A stretch of DNA of 6,532 bases from Xanthobacteraceae bacterium. GTDB taxonomy: Bacteria; Pseudomonadota; Alphaproteobacteria; Rhizobiales; Xanthobacteraceae. The notes beneath the pieces are model-generated. The model made no database searches and had not been told where the DNA came from. It was given only the letters and a program-made list of their open reading frames with translations. Made by a program: the position numbers and the translations under genes. This document shows, one piece after another, positions 1 to 5,302 of this stretch. The DNA lies in the NCBI GenBank assembly GCA_030648135.1, contig JAUSIF010000287.1:1-6532 (forward strand), read 5' to 3'. The stretch's first letter is position 1, and every line of letters starts with the position of its first letter.

Positions 1-293
1 CGGGCACGAGCCACATCAGCGGCAAGTATATCAAGCCGGCGTGGTCGCCGCCGGCCGAGGTGAGGCGCGACAAACCTTCGCTGCCTGATGTGATTCCGGG
101 CGGCTCTCCGAGAAATCCCATGGGCGCCGCGGCGCTGACGCTGTCCGGGGGCGAATACGCCATCCACGGCACCAATGCTCCAGGCTCGATCGGCGGATTC
201 GTGTCCTACGGCTGTATCCGCATGCACAATCGGGACATCATGGATCTCTACGGGCGGGTGCATTACGGCACCCGCGTCGTCGTCGTGAGGTGA
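1..293 (+). CDS. L,D-transpeptidase (YkuD domain), C-terminal part
   Basis: This is the 3' end of a gene that begins upstream of the window; the reading frame is entered at base 3 and stops with TGA at 291-293. YkuD enzymes cross-link peptidoglycan (3-3 links) or attach lipoprotein to it in the periplasm. The visible 96 residues carry the catalytic signature: the YAIHGTN segment with the conserved His, then SYGCIRMHN with the nucleophilic Cys and its following Arg and His, then a DLYGRV segment and a final beta strand of valines that closes the domain. Nothing follows the catalytic domain, so no C-terminal accessory domain is present. The upstream in-frame residues (GTSHISGKYIKPAW) also fit the family, so the GTG at base 60 is not the true start. 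Family assignment is firm; the physiological substrate cannot be told. Confidence 0.93.
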   Translation, partial: GTSHISGKYIKPAWSPPAEVRRDKPSLPDVIPGGSPRNPMGAAALTLSGGEYAIHGTNAPGSIGGFVSYGCIRMHNRDIMDLYGRVHYGTRVVVVR

Positions 294-319
294 CGATTCG
301 GTGCGAGAATTGCGGAGGC

Positions 320-403
320 TGGTGCGGACGGCAGGAGTCGAACCTGCACGGGTTACCCCAGGAAATTTTAAGTCTCCAGCGTCTACCGTTCCGCCACGTC
401 CGC
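320..403 (-). tRNA. tRNA-Leu (anticodon UAA)
   Basis: The minus strand folds as a complete class II tRNA of 84 nt. The acceptor stem GCGGACG (403-397) pairs with CGTCCGC (330-324). The anticodon stem GGAGA/TTTCC encloses the seven-base loop CTTAAAA, giving anticodon TAA, which reads the UUA and UUG leucine codons. A long variable arm (GGG-TAA-CCC) is typical of tRNA-Leu. The T arm is GCAGG-TTCGACT-CCTGC. The discriminator A and the CCA tail are encoded (323-320). UUA codons are rare in a genome this GC-rich, so this is likely a low-demand isoacceptor. The gene converges on the YkuD gene, 26 bp from its stop codon. Confidence 0.96.
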
Positions 404-411
404 TCGCATTG

Positions 412-441
412 ACGATAGGCGCGACCCACCGGGCCTTGCAA
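412..441 (-). promoter_or_regulatory. Candidate promoter of tRNA-Leu
   Basis: Reading the minus strand, TTGCAA (441-436) is followed 17 bases later by CTATCG (418-413), which ends nine bases before the tRNA 5' end at 403. Spacing and position fit a housekeeping sigma-70 promoter that starts transcription just ahead of the mature tRNA. The hexamers are only moderate matches, so this is an inference from position and sequence. Confidence 0.45.
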
Positions 442-451
442 GGCGCGCGCG

Positions 452-476
452 GCGGCCTCTCTATATTCGAGGCCGC
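452..476. repeat. GC-rich inverted repeat upstream of tRNA-Leu
   Basis: GCGGCCTC (452-459) and GAGGCCGC (469-476) are perfect 8-bp inverted repeats around a nine-base AT-rich centre (TCTATATTC). The element lies just upstream of the candidate tRNA promoter. It could be a protein-binding palindrome or a small hairpin. There is no T-run on either side to make it a terminator. The centre also looks like a -10 element on the plus strand, but the nearest -35-like sequence is about 20 bases away, which is too far. Confidence 0.35.
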
Positions 477-553
477 TCTCTTCCCGGAAAACCCGATGTG
501 CGAAACCGCCATCCCGCTTCACGGGAACGAGACTGGCGCCGGCGCATTTCCTA

Positions 554-602
554 GCGCATGATCCGGCGAAGTGGGAACCGGTTCGCCGATAAGATCATGC
601 GC
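554..602 (+). repeat. Palindromic repeat unit, copy 1
   Basis: Outer arms GCGCATGATC (554-563) and GATCATGCGC (593-602) pair over 10 bp. Inner arms CGGCGAA (564-570) and TTCGCCG (582-588) pair over 7 bp around an 11-base loop, GTGGGAACCGG. A four-base bulge (ATAA, 589-592) lies on the 3' side only. Copy 2 at 5778-5826 has the same architecture, with four base pairs changed on both sides at once. Confidence 0.85.
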
Positions 603-659
603 CCGATTAATAAGTTAGCGCGCGAACCGCAGATAAGTCTACGCAATCTGCGCAAGCTT

Positions 660-706
660 GATTGCGTCCGCAAAACCGGTACCCACTTTTGCTGATCGCG
701 CGCTAG
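660..706 (-). repeat. Palindromic repeat unit, degenerate copy 3
   Basis: On the minus strand this copy starts with CTAGCGCGCGATC, keeps the loop nearly unchanged (GTGGGTACCGG), and keeps a 6-bp inner stem GCAAAA/TTTTGC. The distal outer arm has decayed and no longer pairs well with the proximal one. It forms the right half of the composite element at 547-710, inverted relative to copy 1. Confidence 0.65.
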
Positions 707-725
707 GAAACAATGAGACTGCGCC

Positions 726-741
726 GCTCGTAGCGACGAGC
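726..741 (+). other. Short hairpin in the leader of the cytochrome gene
   Basis: GCTCGT and ACGAGC form a 6-bp stem with loop AGCG, 16 bases upstream of the Shine-Dalgarno sequence. It could stabilise the 5' leader or mark the edge of the repeat element. There is no T-run, so it is not a terminator. Confidence 0.3.
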
Positions 742-757
742 ATTCCAAGCGATGGCC

Positions 758-764
758 GGAGGAG
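758..764 (+). promoter_or_regulatory. Ribosome binding site of cytochrome c gene
   Basis: GGAGGAG lies six bases upstream of the ATG at 771. It is a near-complete Shine-Dalgarno sequence at ideal spacing and it decides the start. An ATG at 752 is in another frame. Confidence 0.8.
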
Positions 765-770
765 ACCCCC

Positions 771-1295
771 ATGCGATGCATCAAAGCCTTGATCGTGCTG
801 ATCGTGCTCGGCGCCCTCGGCGGCCTCGCGCTCATCTATAGCGGCCTCTTCAATGTGGCCGTGGACTGGAAGGATCCCGCTCCGATAGCGTGGGTGGTGC
901 ACTCCACGTTTATCAATTCGGTGAAGGCGCACGCGCGCGGCATCGCCGCGCCCGCCTCCTTCACCGATGCGCAAGTGCGCGCCGGCTTCCTCCACTACAA
1001 AGAGACCTGCGTCTATTGTCACGGCGGCCCCGGCAAGGACCCCGGCGACATCGGCAAGGGACTGAATCCGGAACCGCCCTATCTCGTCGACACCGCGAAA
1101 AACTGGCAGCCCAACGAGATTTTCTGGATCGTGAAGAACGGCGTGCGCATGACCGGCATGCCTTCCTTCGCGCCGGTGTGGAAGGACGACGACATCTGGA
1201 ACATCGTCGCCTTCGTGCAGAAGCTGCCGACGCTGAAGGACGAGGAATACGCGCGCATGGAGCAGGAAGCCAACGCGCCGCCGCCGGCGCGCTGA
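771..1295 (+). CDS. Membrane-anchored monohaem c-type cytochrome
   Basis: The 174-residue protein begins with a short basic end and one hydrophobic segment (about residues 5-26) with no obvious signal peptidase site, so it is probably an uncleaved anchor with the haem domain in the periplasm. Haem attaches at C80-V-Y-C83-H84. The likely axial methionine is M130 in MTGMPSF; M127 is the alternative. The fold fits the cytochrome c / CBB3-type class I domain (usually about 90 residues), followed by an acidic stretch and a proline/alanine tail. A conserved-looking segment between anchor and haem domain (VHSTFINSVKAHARGI) recurs, as I recall, in a proteobacterial family of unknown partner. It should carry electrons between a periplasmic dehydrogenase or reductase and the respiratory chain; no partner is encoded here. 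It converges on the PRPP synthetase gene with 38 bp between stop codons. Confidence 0.9.
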   Translation: MRCIKALIVLIVLGALGGLALIYSGLFNVAVDWKDPAPIAWVVHSTFINSVKAHARGIAAPASFTDAQVRAGFLHYKETCVYCHGGPGKDPGDIGKGLNPEPPYLVDTAKNWQPNEIFWIVKNGVRMTGMPSFAPVWKDDDIWNIVAFVQKLPTLKDEEYARMEQEANAPPPAR

Positions 1296-1326
1296 GAAAA
1301 GCGCACCGGCGCCCGCTGACCGGCGC
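1296..1326 (-). terminator. Possible terminator of the PRPP synthetase operon
   Basis: On the minus strand GCGCCGG (1326-1320) can pair with CCGGTGC (1309-1303), 7 bp with one G-T pair and a ten-base loop. Two bases further on comes TTTTCTC (1300-1294). The T-run is short and reaches into the stop codon of the convergent cytochrome gene. An alternative stem, GCCCGC-TGAC (1311-1320) with GTCAGGCGGGC (1333-1343), uses some of the same bases and contains the prs stop codon. Confidence 0.4.
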
Positions 1327-1333
1327 TCGCGAG

Positions 1334-2239
1334 TCAGGCGGGCAAACCCGGCTTTGTTACCGTCCGGACGCCCTCGGCGAGAAGCGGCGCCACGTCGATC
1401 TCGTTGCTCTCGTGGGGAATCGTGTTGGTGCTCACGACCCGGGCGGCTCCGGCCGCCAAGAGTTCCCGGTACGCCTCCCCGGCGAACACCCCATGCACCG
1501 CGATGCAGACCGGCTGGCTCAAGCCGACGCGCTTCAGGTGGCGGACCGTCTCGATCATCGTTCGCGCGGTCGAGACGATGTCATCCACCAAAACCGGGGT
1601 ACGATCGCGCCAGCGCTCGATCGCCGGCAACGAAACTTCGACTTCGCGGTCTCCGCGCCTCACCTTTTCGAGGATCACATGCGGCGCGCTTATGGCCTGT
1701 GCCACGGAGGCGACCCATTGCTCGCTCTCCTGGTCCGGGCCGATCAGGAGCGGCTTGCTCACCATGCGCGCGATCCACTTCGAGATCAGGGGTGCTGCGT
1801 GCACGGCGACGGCGGGAATGCCGTAGATTTCGCCGAGCGAGCCGCGCCGGTGGAGATGCGGATCGACCGTCACCAGCCAATCGACTTGCTCCGATAATAT
1901 CTTCGCGAAGCGGGCGGAGGTAACGGCCTCGCCGTCGTGAAAACGGCGATCCTGGCGCATATAGGCAAGATAGGGCGCGACGAGGCCAACTTGCATCGCG
2001 CCGAGTTCTCGCGCCGTCGCGGCCGCGAACAACAGCGGCAGAATCTTCTCATCCGGACGGTCGAGCGTGCAGAACAGGATGACGCTCCGCCCTTTCACCT
2101 CCGTGCCGTAGCGCAGATATGTCTCGCCGTCCGGAAAGCGCCGGACTTCGATCTCTCCGCGATCCGCACCGATCAACTTGCCGAGCGCCGGGCCGGCCGG
2201 GTCGTCTTTCGACAGCGAAAAAAGAACCGGTGCGCTCAT
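1334..2239 (-). CDS. prs: Ribose-phosphate pyrophosphokinase (PRPP synthetase), divergent paralogue
   Basis: The 301-residue protein has the two-domain phosphoribosyltransferase-like architecture of PRPP synthetases, which transfer pyrophosphate from ATP to ribose 5-phosphate. Landmarks are RRFPDGE (34-40), the ATP-loop segment PYLAYMRQDRRF (89-100), the VTVDPHLHR segment (123-131), EKVRRGDREV (191-200), where the catalytic Lys and Arg should sit, and the PRPP-binding motif VLVDDIVSTARTM (217-229). At about 300 residues it is shorter than classical class I enzymes (about 315). The segment PDQESEQW (168-175) and the DPHLH motif depart from the usual bacterial PDxGG and DLHAxQ patterns, so this looks like a specialised second copy and not the housekeeping enzyme. 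The start ATG overlaps the phosphorylase stop (ATGA, 2239-2236), which implies translational coupling; no good Shine-Dalgarno is visible. The fold is secure; activity on ribose 5-phosphate is inferred. Confidence 0.9.
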   Translation of the reverse strand: MSAPVLFSLSKDDPAGPALGKLIGADRGEIEVRRFPDGETYLRYGTEVKGRSVILFCTLDRPDEKILPLLFAAATARELGAMQVGLVAPYLAYMRQDRRFHDGEAVTSARFAKILSEQVDWLVTVDPHLHRRGSLGEIYGIPAVAVHAAPLISKWIARMVSKPLLIGPDQESEQWVASVAQAISAPHVILEKVRRGDREVEVSLPAIERWRDRTPVLVDDIVSTARTMIETVRHLKRVGLSQPVCIAVHGVFAGEAYRELLAAGAARVVSTNTIPHESNEIDVAPLLAEGVRTVTKPGLPA

Positions 2240-3777
2240 CCGTCGGCGACCGTCACGATATCCCGGTTAGCCGCGAGATATTGCATGGCATAGGCGAGCT
2301 CGCCGCGCGTCTCGGCATGAACCACGAATAGGGGCTCGCCTGGCTCGACCCGATCGCCGAGGCGCTTCAAGAGCTGGACACCGGCCGCCTTGCCGTCGGG
2401 CGCGCCGGCGAGTTTGGCGACTTTGGCAATTCGCCGGTTGTCGATCCGGGAAACATGCCCGCCCTGCTCCGCCGGTTGCGGCCGCTGGTGCGCCGCCAGC
2501 GGAGGCTGCCGCATGCCGCCTTGCGCTTCGCAGATGCGCTGGAATTTTTTCCAGGCCCGGCCGTCGGCGAGCGTTTGCCGGGCCACATCCAAACCATCTC
2601 CCCTAACGACCTCCGCCAGTTCGAGCAACGCGCCCGCGAGCGCCAAGGCGCGCTCCCTGAGGTCCGCGGGAGCATCGGCGGCATTCTGCAGAACCGACAG
2701 CACGTCGCGCGCTTCGAGCGCCGGCCCGATTCCCCGCCCGACCGGCTGCGTGCCGTCGGCCGCCACGATCTTGGTCCGAATGCCGAAGGCCTCCGACACT
2801 TCCAGCAGGCTTGCGGACACGGCCGCCGCCGCTTCCGGCGTGCGAATCTTGGCGGTCGGGCCGACCGGCATATCGATCACGAGATGAGTCGAGCCGGCCG
2901 CGACTTTCTTCGAAAGCACCGAGGCGACGAGCTGTCCGCCATTGTCGAGGTCGAGCGCCCGCTCGATCCGGATCAGGATATCGTCGGCCGGACTGAGACG
3001 CACGGCGCCGCCCCACACGATGCATCCGCCTTCGCGCTCCACCACCCGCCGCATCGCCGCAATGTCGAGATCGACCGGCGCCATCGTTTCCATCGTATCC
3101 GCGGTACCGGCGGGAGAGGTGATCGCGCGCGAGGAAGTCTTCGGAATGGTAAGGCCGTGCGCCGCGACGATCGCGACCACGATGGGCGTCGTTCGGTTTC
3201 CGGGCAGTCCGCCGACGCTGTGCTTGTCCATGACCGGCCGCACGTTCCATTCGAGCTTATCGCCGATATCGACCATGGCGCGGGTGAGCGCGGTGGTCTC
3301 GGGCCGGTCGAGGGAACGCGCCGCGCATGCCGTGATGAAGGAGGAAAGATGAATGTCCGAATAACGGCCGGCGACCACATCGCTCAAGATATTGCCGAGC
3401 GAGCCCTCATCGAGACGCTGTCCATAGACCTTGGCGCGCAGCCGGCTCAGCGATTCGGGCGTGGGCGCGTGACTCACCACGATTTCTTCCCCACCCTTGA
3501 GACCGAGGCGTCTCCAAGCCGGCTCGGAGAGTCCCGCCTCTTCCGGCTGTAGCAAGTCGGACCGCACATGATAGAGCGTCGCGATGATCGACCGCTGCCC
3601 GTGGGTCAGCTGTATCCGGGCATGCGCCGTTAAGCCCTCCGACCGGCAGACGTGACAGTCGTGCCGCATGAACACGACCGCCTCGTGTTGGGTGTCGATG
3701 CCGAGCCGGCGCGCGCGCAGTTTGCTCGGCGGCACGTCGTTATCCGCGCGATGCGGAGGCTGCGCTTCCGGAATCAT
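2236..3777 (-). CDS. Archaeal-type AMP phosphorylase / putative thymidine phosphorylase
   Basis: I place the start at 3777 (513 residues), because the ATG overlaps the stop of the upstream gene (ATGA, 3777-3774) and GGGAGGAGG lies ten bases upstream. The ORF stays open to an ATG at 3822, but that would overlap the upstream gene by 49 bp. The protein fits the nucleoside phosphorylase II superfamily in its long archaeal-type version (about 500 residues; classical DeoA is about 440). Visible motifs are DKHSVGGLPGNRT (184-196, phosphate-binding), TSSRAITSPAGTADTMET (214-231), GGAVRLSPADD (256-266) and DNGGQLVASVLSKK (278-291). Archaeal homologues convert AMP plus phosphate to adenine plus ribose 1,5-bisphosphate; bacterial members are usually labelled putative thymidine phosphorylase. 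The N-terminal domain carries HDCHVC (39-44), a metal-site-like motif. Lying next to a PRPP synthetase favours a nucleotide or pentose-bisphosphate role, which is inferred. Confidence 0.88.
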   Translation of the reverse strand: MIPEAQPPHRADNDVPPSKLRARRLGIDTQHEAVVFMRHDCHVCRSEGLTAHARIQLTHGQRSIIATLYHVRSDLLQPEEAGLSEPAWRRLGLKGGEEIVVSHAPTPESLSRLRAKVYGQRLDEGSLGNILSDVVAGRYSDIHLSSFITACAARSLDRPETTALTRAMVDIGDKLEWNVRPVMDKHSVGGLPGNRTTPIVVAIVAAHGLTIPKTSSRAITSPAGTADTMETMAPVDLDIAAMRRVVEREGGCIVWGGAVRLSPADDILIRIERALDLDNGGQLVASVLSKKVAAGSTHLVIDMPVGPTAKIRTPEAAAAVSASLLEVSEAFGIRTKIVAADGTQPVGRGIGPALEARDVLSVLQNAADAPADLRERALALAGALLELAEVVRGDGLDVARQTLADGRAWKKFQRICEAQGGMRQPPLAAHQRPQPAEQGGHVSRIDNRRIAKVAKLAGAPDGKAAGVQLLKRLGDRVEPGEPLFVVHAETRGELAYAMQYLAANRDIVTVADG

Positions 3778-5129
3778 GATAGCTCGGCCTCCTCCCGATA
3801 TTCCGGCACCGAGCACGGCCAATGCAATTCTTCCTCGATCCGGCGCCGTAGCGCGTCCGCTGCCGCCGGCTCCCCGTGCGTGATGAAGGTCCGCCGCGGC
3901 GAAGCCTTGAACTTGCGCAGCCAGGTCATGATTTCATCGGCGTCCGCGTGTGCCGAAAGCATATGGAGATTCCGCACCGTGGCTCGAACGGGAACATACT
4001 GGCCGTGGATCTTGACGCTCTCAGCGCCGGCCGTCATGGCGGCGCCGCGCGTCCCTCCCGCCTGGAATCCGGCGAACAGGATGGTATTTTTCCGATCCGG
4101 CGCATAGTTCCTGATGTGATGCAGGACGCGCCCGCCCGTTGCCATGCCGCTGGCCGAAATGATGATTTTCGGCATCGGATCGGCGTTTAATGCCTTTGAT
4201 TCCTCCACGCTCCGGATATAGCGCGCGACACCACAGGTGGCGCGGCATTGTTGCGCGGTCAGCTTATGGTCGCCGAGGTGCTTGCAAAAGATTTCGCTGG
4301 CATCGACCGCCATCGGGCTGTCGAGAAAAACCGGCACCTGGGGAATGCGGCCCGCCGCCTTCAGCCGCGAGAGATGGAACAGCAGCGATTGCGCCCGTCC
4401 GACCGCAAAGGAAGGAATCAAGACGGTGCCGCCGCGCGCCACGGTTTCGTCGACGATCTCGGCGAGCAGTTGCTCGGGATCGCGGGGATCATGCCGCCGG
4501 TCGCCGTAAGTGGATTCGACCACGAGGTAGTCGGCCTGATCCACCGGCGTAGGATCGACCATGGTCGCATCGTTGAAACGGCCGAGATCCCCGGAAAATA
4601 CGATCTTCGTTTTCCCCTGCACGAATTCCACGATGGCCGCACCCAGAATGTGTCCGGCGCGCAGGAAGCGGACCTGACAACCGCCTGGTAAAGAATGTTG
4701 CGCGTCGAAACCGACCGGGGTGAAGCGCTCGAGCGACGCCTCCGCGTCCTTCTGCGTATAAAGCGGAAGCGCCGGCCGATGCTTTGAAAACCCATGCCGG
4801 TTCGCGAACTCCGCATCCCGTTCGTTCAGATAACCGCTGTCCGGGAGCAGGATGGCGCAAAGTTCACGGGTGGCTTCGGTGCAATAGATCGGGCCGGTAA
4901 AGCCGTTCTTGACGAGCAAGGGGAGATAGCCGGAGTGATCGAGATGCGCATGCGTCAGAATCACGGCACGGATGCCGTTCGGGTTGACCGGCAGAGGCGC
5001 CCAATTGCGCAGCCGAAGCTCTTTGAAGCCCTGGAACAAGCCGCAATCGACCAGAAAGCGTGCATCCGCTTCCAGGAGATATTTCGATCCGGTGACCGTC
5101 CCGGCGCCGCCTAGAAACGTCAATCTCAT
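3774..5129 (-). CDS. MBL-fold beta-CASP metallo-hydrolase (RNase-like)
   Basis: The 451-residue protein is a metallo-beta-lactamase-fold hydrolase with an inserted beta-CASP domain, the family of RNA-processing nucleases related to YSH1/CPSF73 (COG1236-like). It begins MRLTFLGGAGTVTGSKYLLE, a start typical of the family. Zinc ligands are visible: H60-A-H62-L-D64-H65, H160 in AGHILGA, D181 in FSGDLG, and H418 in THGEP. The beta-CASP acidic residue is E205 (VVESTYGDR) and the following His is H394 (LSAHAD). Further signatures are IPSFAVGRAQSLL (238-250) and SASGMATGGRVLHH (325-338). No N-terminal KH domain is present, unlike many archaeal homologues. It should act in the cytoplasm as an endo- or 5'-exoribonuclease; the target is unknown. 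It is the first gene of a coupled operon with the phosphorylase and PRPP synthetase. No strong Shine-Dalgarno is visible before its ATG. Confidence 0.93.
   Translation of the reverse strand: MRLTFLGGAGTVTGSKYLLEADARFLVDCGLFQGFKELRLRNWAPLPVNPNGIRAVILTHAHLDHSGYLPLLVKNGFTGPIYCTEATRELCAILLPDSGYLNERDAEFANRHGFSKHRPALPLYTQKDAEASLERFTPVGFDAQHSLPGGCQVRFLRAGHILGAAIVEFVQGKTKIVFSGDLGRFNDATMVDPTPVDQADYLVVESTYGDRRHDPRDPEQLLAEIVDETVARGGTVLIPSFAVGRAQSLLFHLSRLKAAGRIPQVPVFLDSPMAVDASEIFCKHLGDHKLTAQQCRATCGVARYIRSVEESKALNADPMPKIIISASGMATGGRVLHHIRNYAPDRKNTILFAGFQAGGTRGAAMTAGAESVKIHGQYVPVRATVRNLHMLSAHADADEIMTWLRKFKASPRRTFITHGEPAAADALRRRIEEELHWPCSVPEYREEAELS
3788..3796 (-). promoter_or_regulatory. Ribosome binding site of the phosphorylase gene
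   Basis: On the minus strand GGGAGGAGG lies ten bases before the ATG at 3777, inside the last codons of the metallo-hydrolase gene. It supports the 3777 start over the longer one at 3822. Confidence 0.65.
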
Positions 5130-5302
5130 GATCTGACTCGCGCTTGAGAAAATTGAAACAAATGCTGCCGGCTACGGGTAGAAAAAATATATAAATCAAC
5201 GCCTATGTACTGTATAAATAATAAGTTCATTTGATTTAGCGCAATGCAAAACGATTTCTGCCGATGATATTTTATATAATATAACATCTGCGGGAGCACG
5301 TG
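5130..5302. promoter_or_regulatory. AT-rich divergent regulatory region
   Basis: This 173-bp gap separates the minus-strand MBL operon from the plus-strand DUF2933 gene. By hand count 26 of the 100 bases at 5181-5280 are G or C, far below the surrounding genes. It contains the FixK/FNR-like box, a near-palindromic AT block (5267-5282) with a perfect TATAAT at 5275-5280, and a weak minus-strand TACATA (5209-5204). No good -35 hexamer lies 16-18 bases upstream of either -10 candidate, as expected for activator-dependent promoters. No RNA gene or small ORF with a credible ribosome binding site was seen. Confidence 0.65.
5231..5244. promoter_or_regulatory. FixK/FNR-type (CRP-family) binding box
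   Basis: TTGATTTAGCGCAA fits TTG-N8-CAA, with TTGA and GCAA half sites, as described for FixK2/FNR-like regulators in rhizobia. It is the only such match I noticed in the intergenic regions. Its centre is 28.5 bases from the first base of GATATT (5266, plus strand) and 28.5 bases from the first base of TACATA (5209, minus strand). If these are the -10 elements, the box sits near -40.5 for both divergent promoters, the class II activator position. The -10 elements are weak, so this is a prediction. Confidence 0.5.

Larger units (their letters stand above)
547..710. repeat. Composite palindromic element with 11-bp terminal inverted repeats
   Basis: The stretch is bounded by TTTCCTAGCGC (547-557) and its exact reverse complement GCGCTAGGAAA (700-710). 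Inside, two copies of one palindromic unit face each other: a complete copy at 554-602 on the plus strand and a degenerate copy at about 660-706 on the minus strand. Between them are a CGCAGAT/ATCTGCG hairpin (628-634 with 646-652) and a further TAGCGCGCGA/TCGCGCGCTA pair (616-625 with 696-705). The layout resembles non-autonomous palindromic elements (BIME-like or MITE-like), such as the rhizobial RIME and ABC mosaics. I have not verified membership of a named family. No clean target-site duplication is visible. Confidence 0.7.
404..770. other. Gene-free stretch between tRNA-Leu and cytochrome c
   Basis: No convincing protein gene lies here. From left to right it holds the tRNA promoter candidate, the GC-rich inverted repeat at 452-476, a small TCCCG/CGGGA hairpin (512-526), the composite palindromic element (547-710), a GCTCGT-AGCG-ACGAGC hairpin (726-741) and the ribosome binding site of the cytochrome gene. 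I see no clear plus-strand promoter, so the cytochrome gene may be transcribed from within or upstream of the repeat element. Confidence 0.6.

Noticed and set aside
301..561. Plus-strand frame of 86 codons over the tRNA
   Set aside because: It is antisense to tRNA-Leu, runs into the repeat element and has no ribosome binding site.
529..726. GAGACTGGCGCC and GAGACTGCGCCG as a target-site duplication around the repeat element
   Set aside because: The two are not identical and do not abut the 11-bp ends of the element, so the similarity is probably chance.
1311..1343. Bulged 10-bp stem as a bidirectional terminator
   Set aside because: No T-run follows it on either strand. The overlapping stem at 1303-1326, with TTTTCTC behind it on the minus strand, is the better candidate.
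890..1897. Long plus-strand frame of 335 codons
   Set aside because: It runs across the cytochrome gene in another frame and antisense to prs. Its Arg-rich low-complexity translation is typical of a GC-rich shadow frame.
2455..3552. Long plus-strand frame of 365 codons
   Set aside because: It lies wholly antisense to the phosphorylase, which has clear family motifs. The translation is Arg/His-rich and fits no family.
3778..3822. N-terminal extension of the phosphorylase from an ATG at 3822
   Set aside because: It would overlap the metallo-hydrolase gene by 49 bp. The ATG at 3777 has a strong ribosome binding site and an ATGA overlap, and gives the usual family length.
5300..5302. GTG start one codon before the DUF2933 ATG
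   Set aside because: The ATG at 5303 has better ribosome binding site spacing (six bases) and is the commoner start codon; the difference is one residue.
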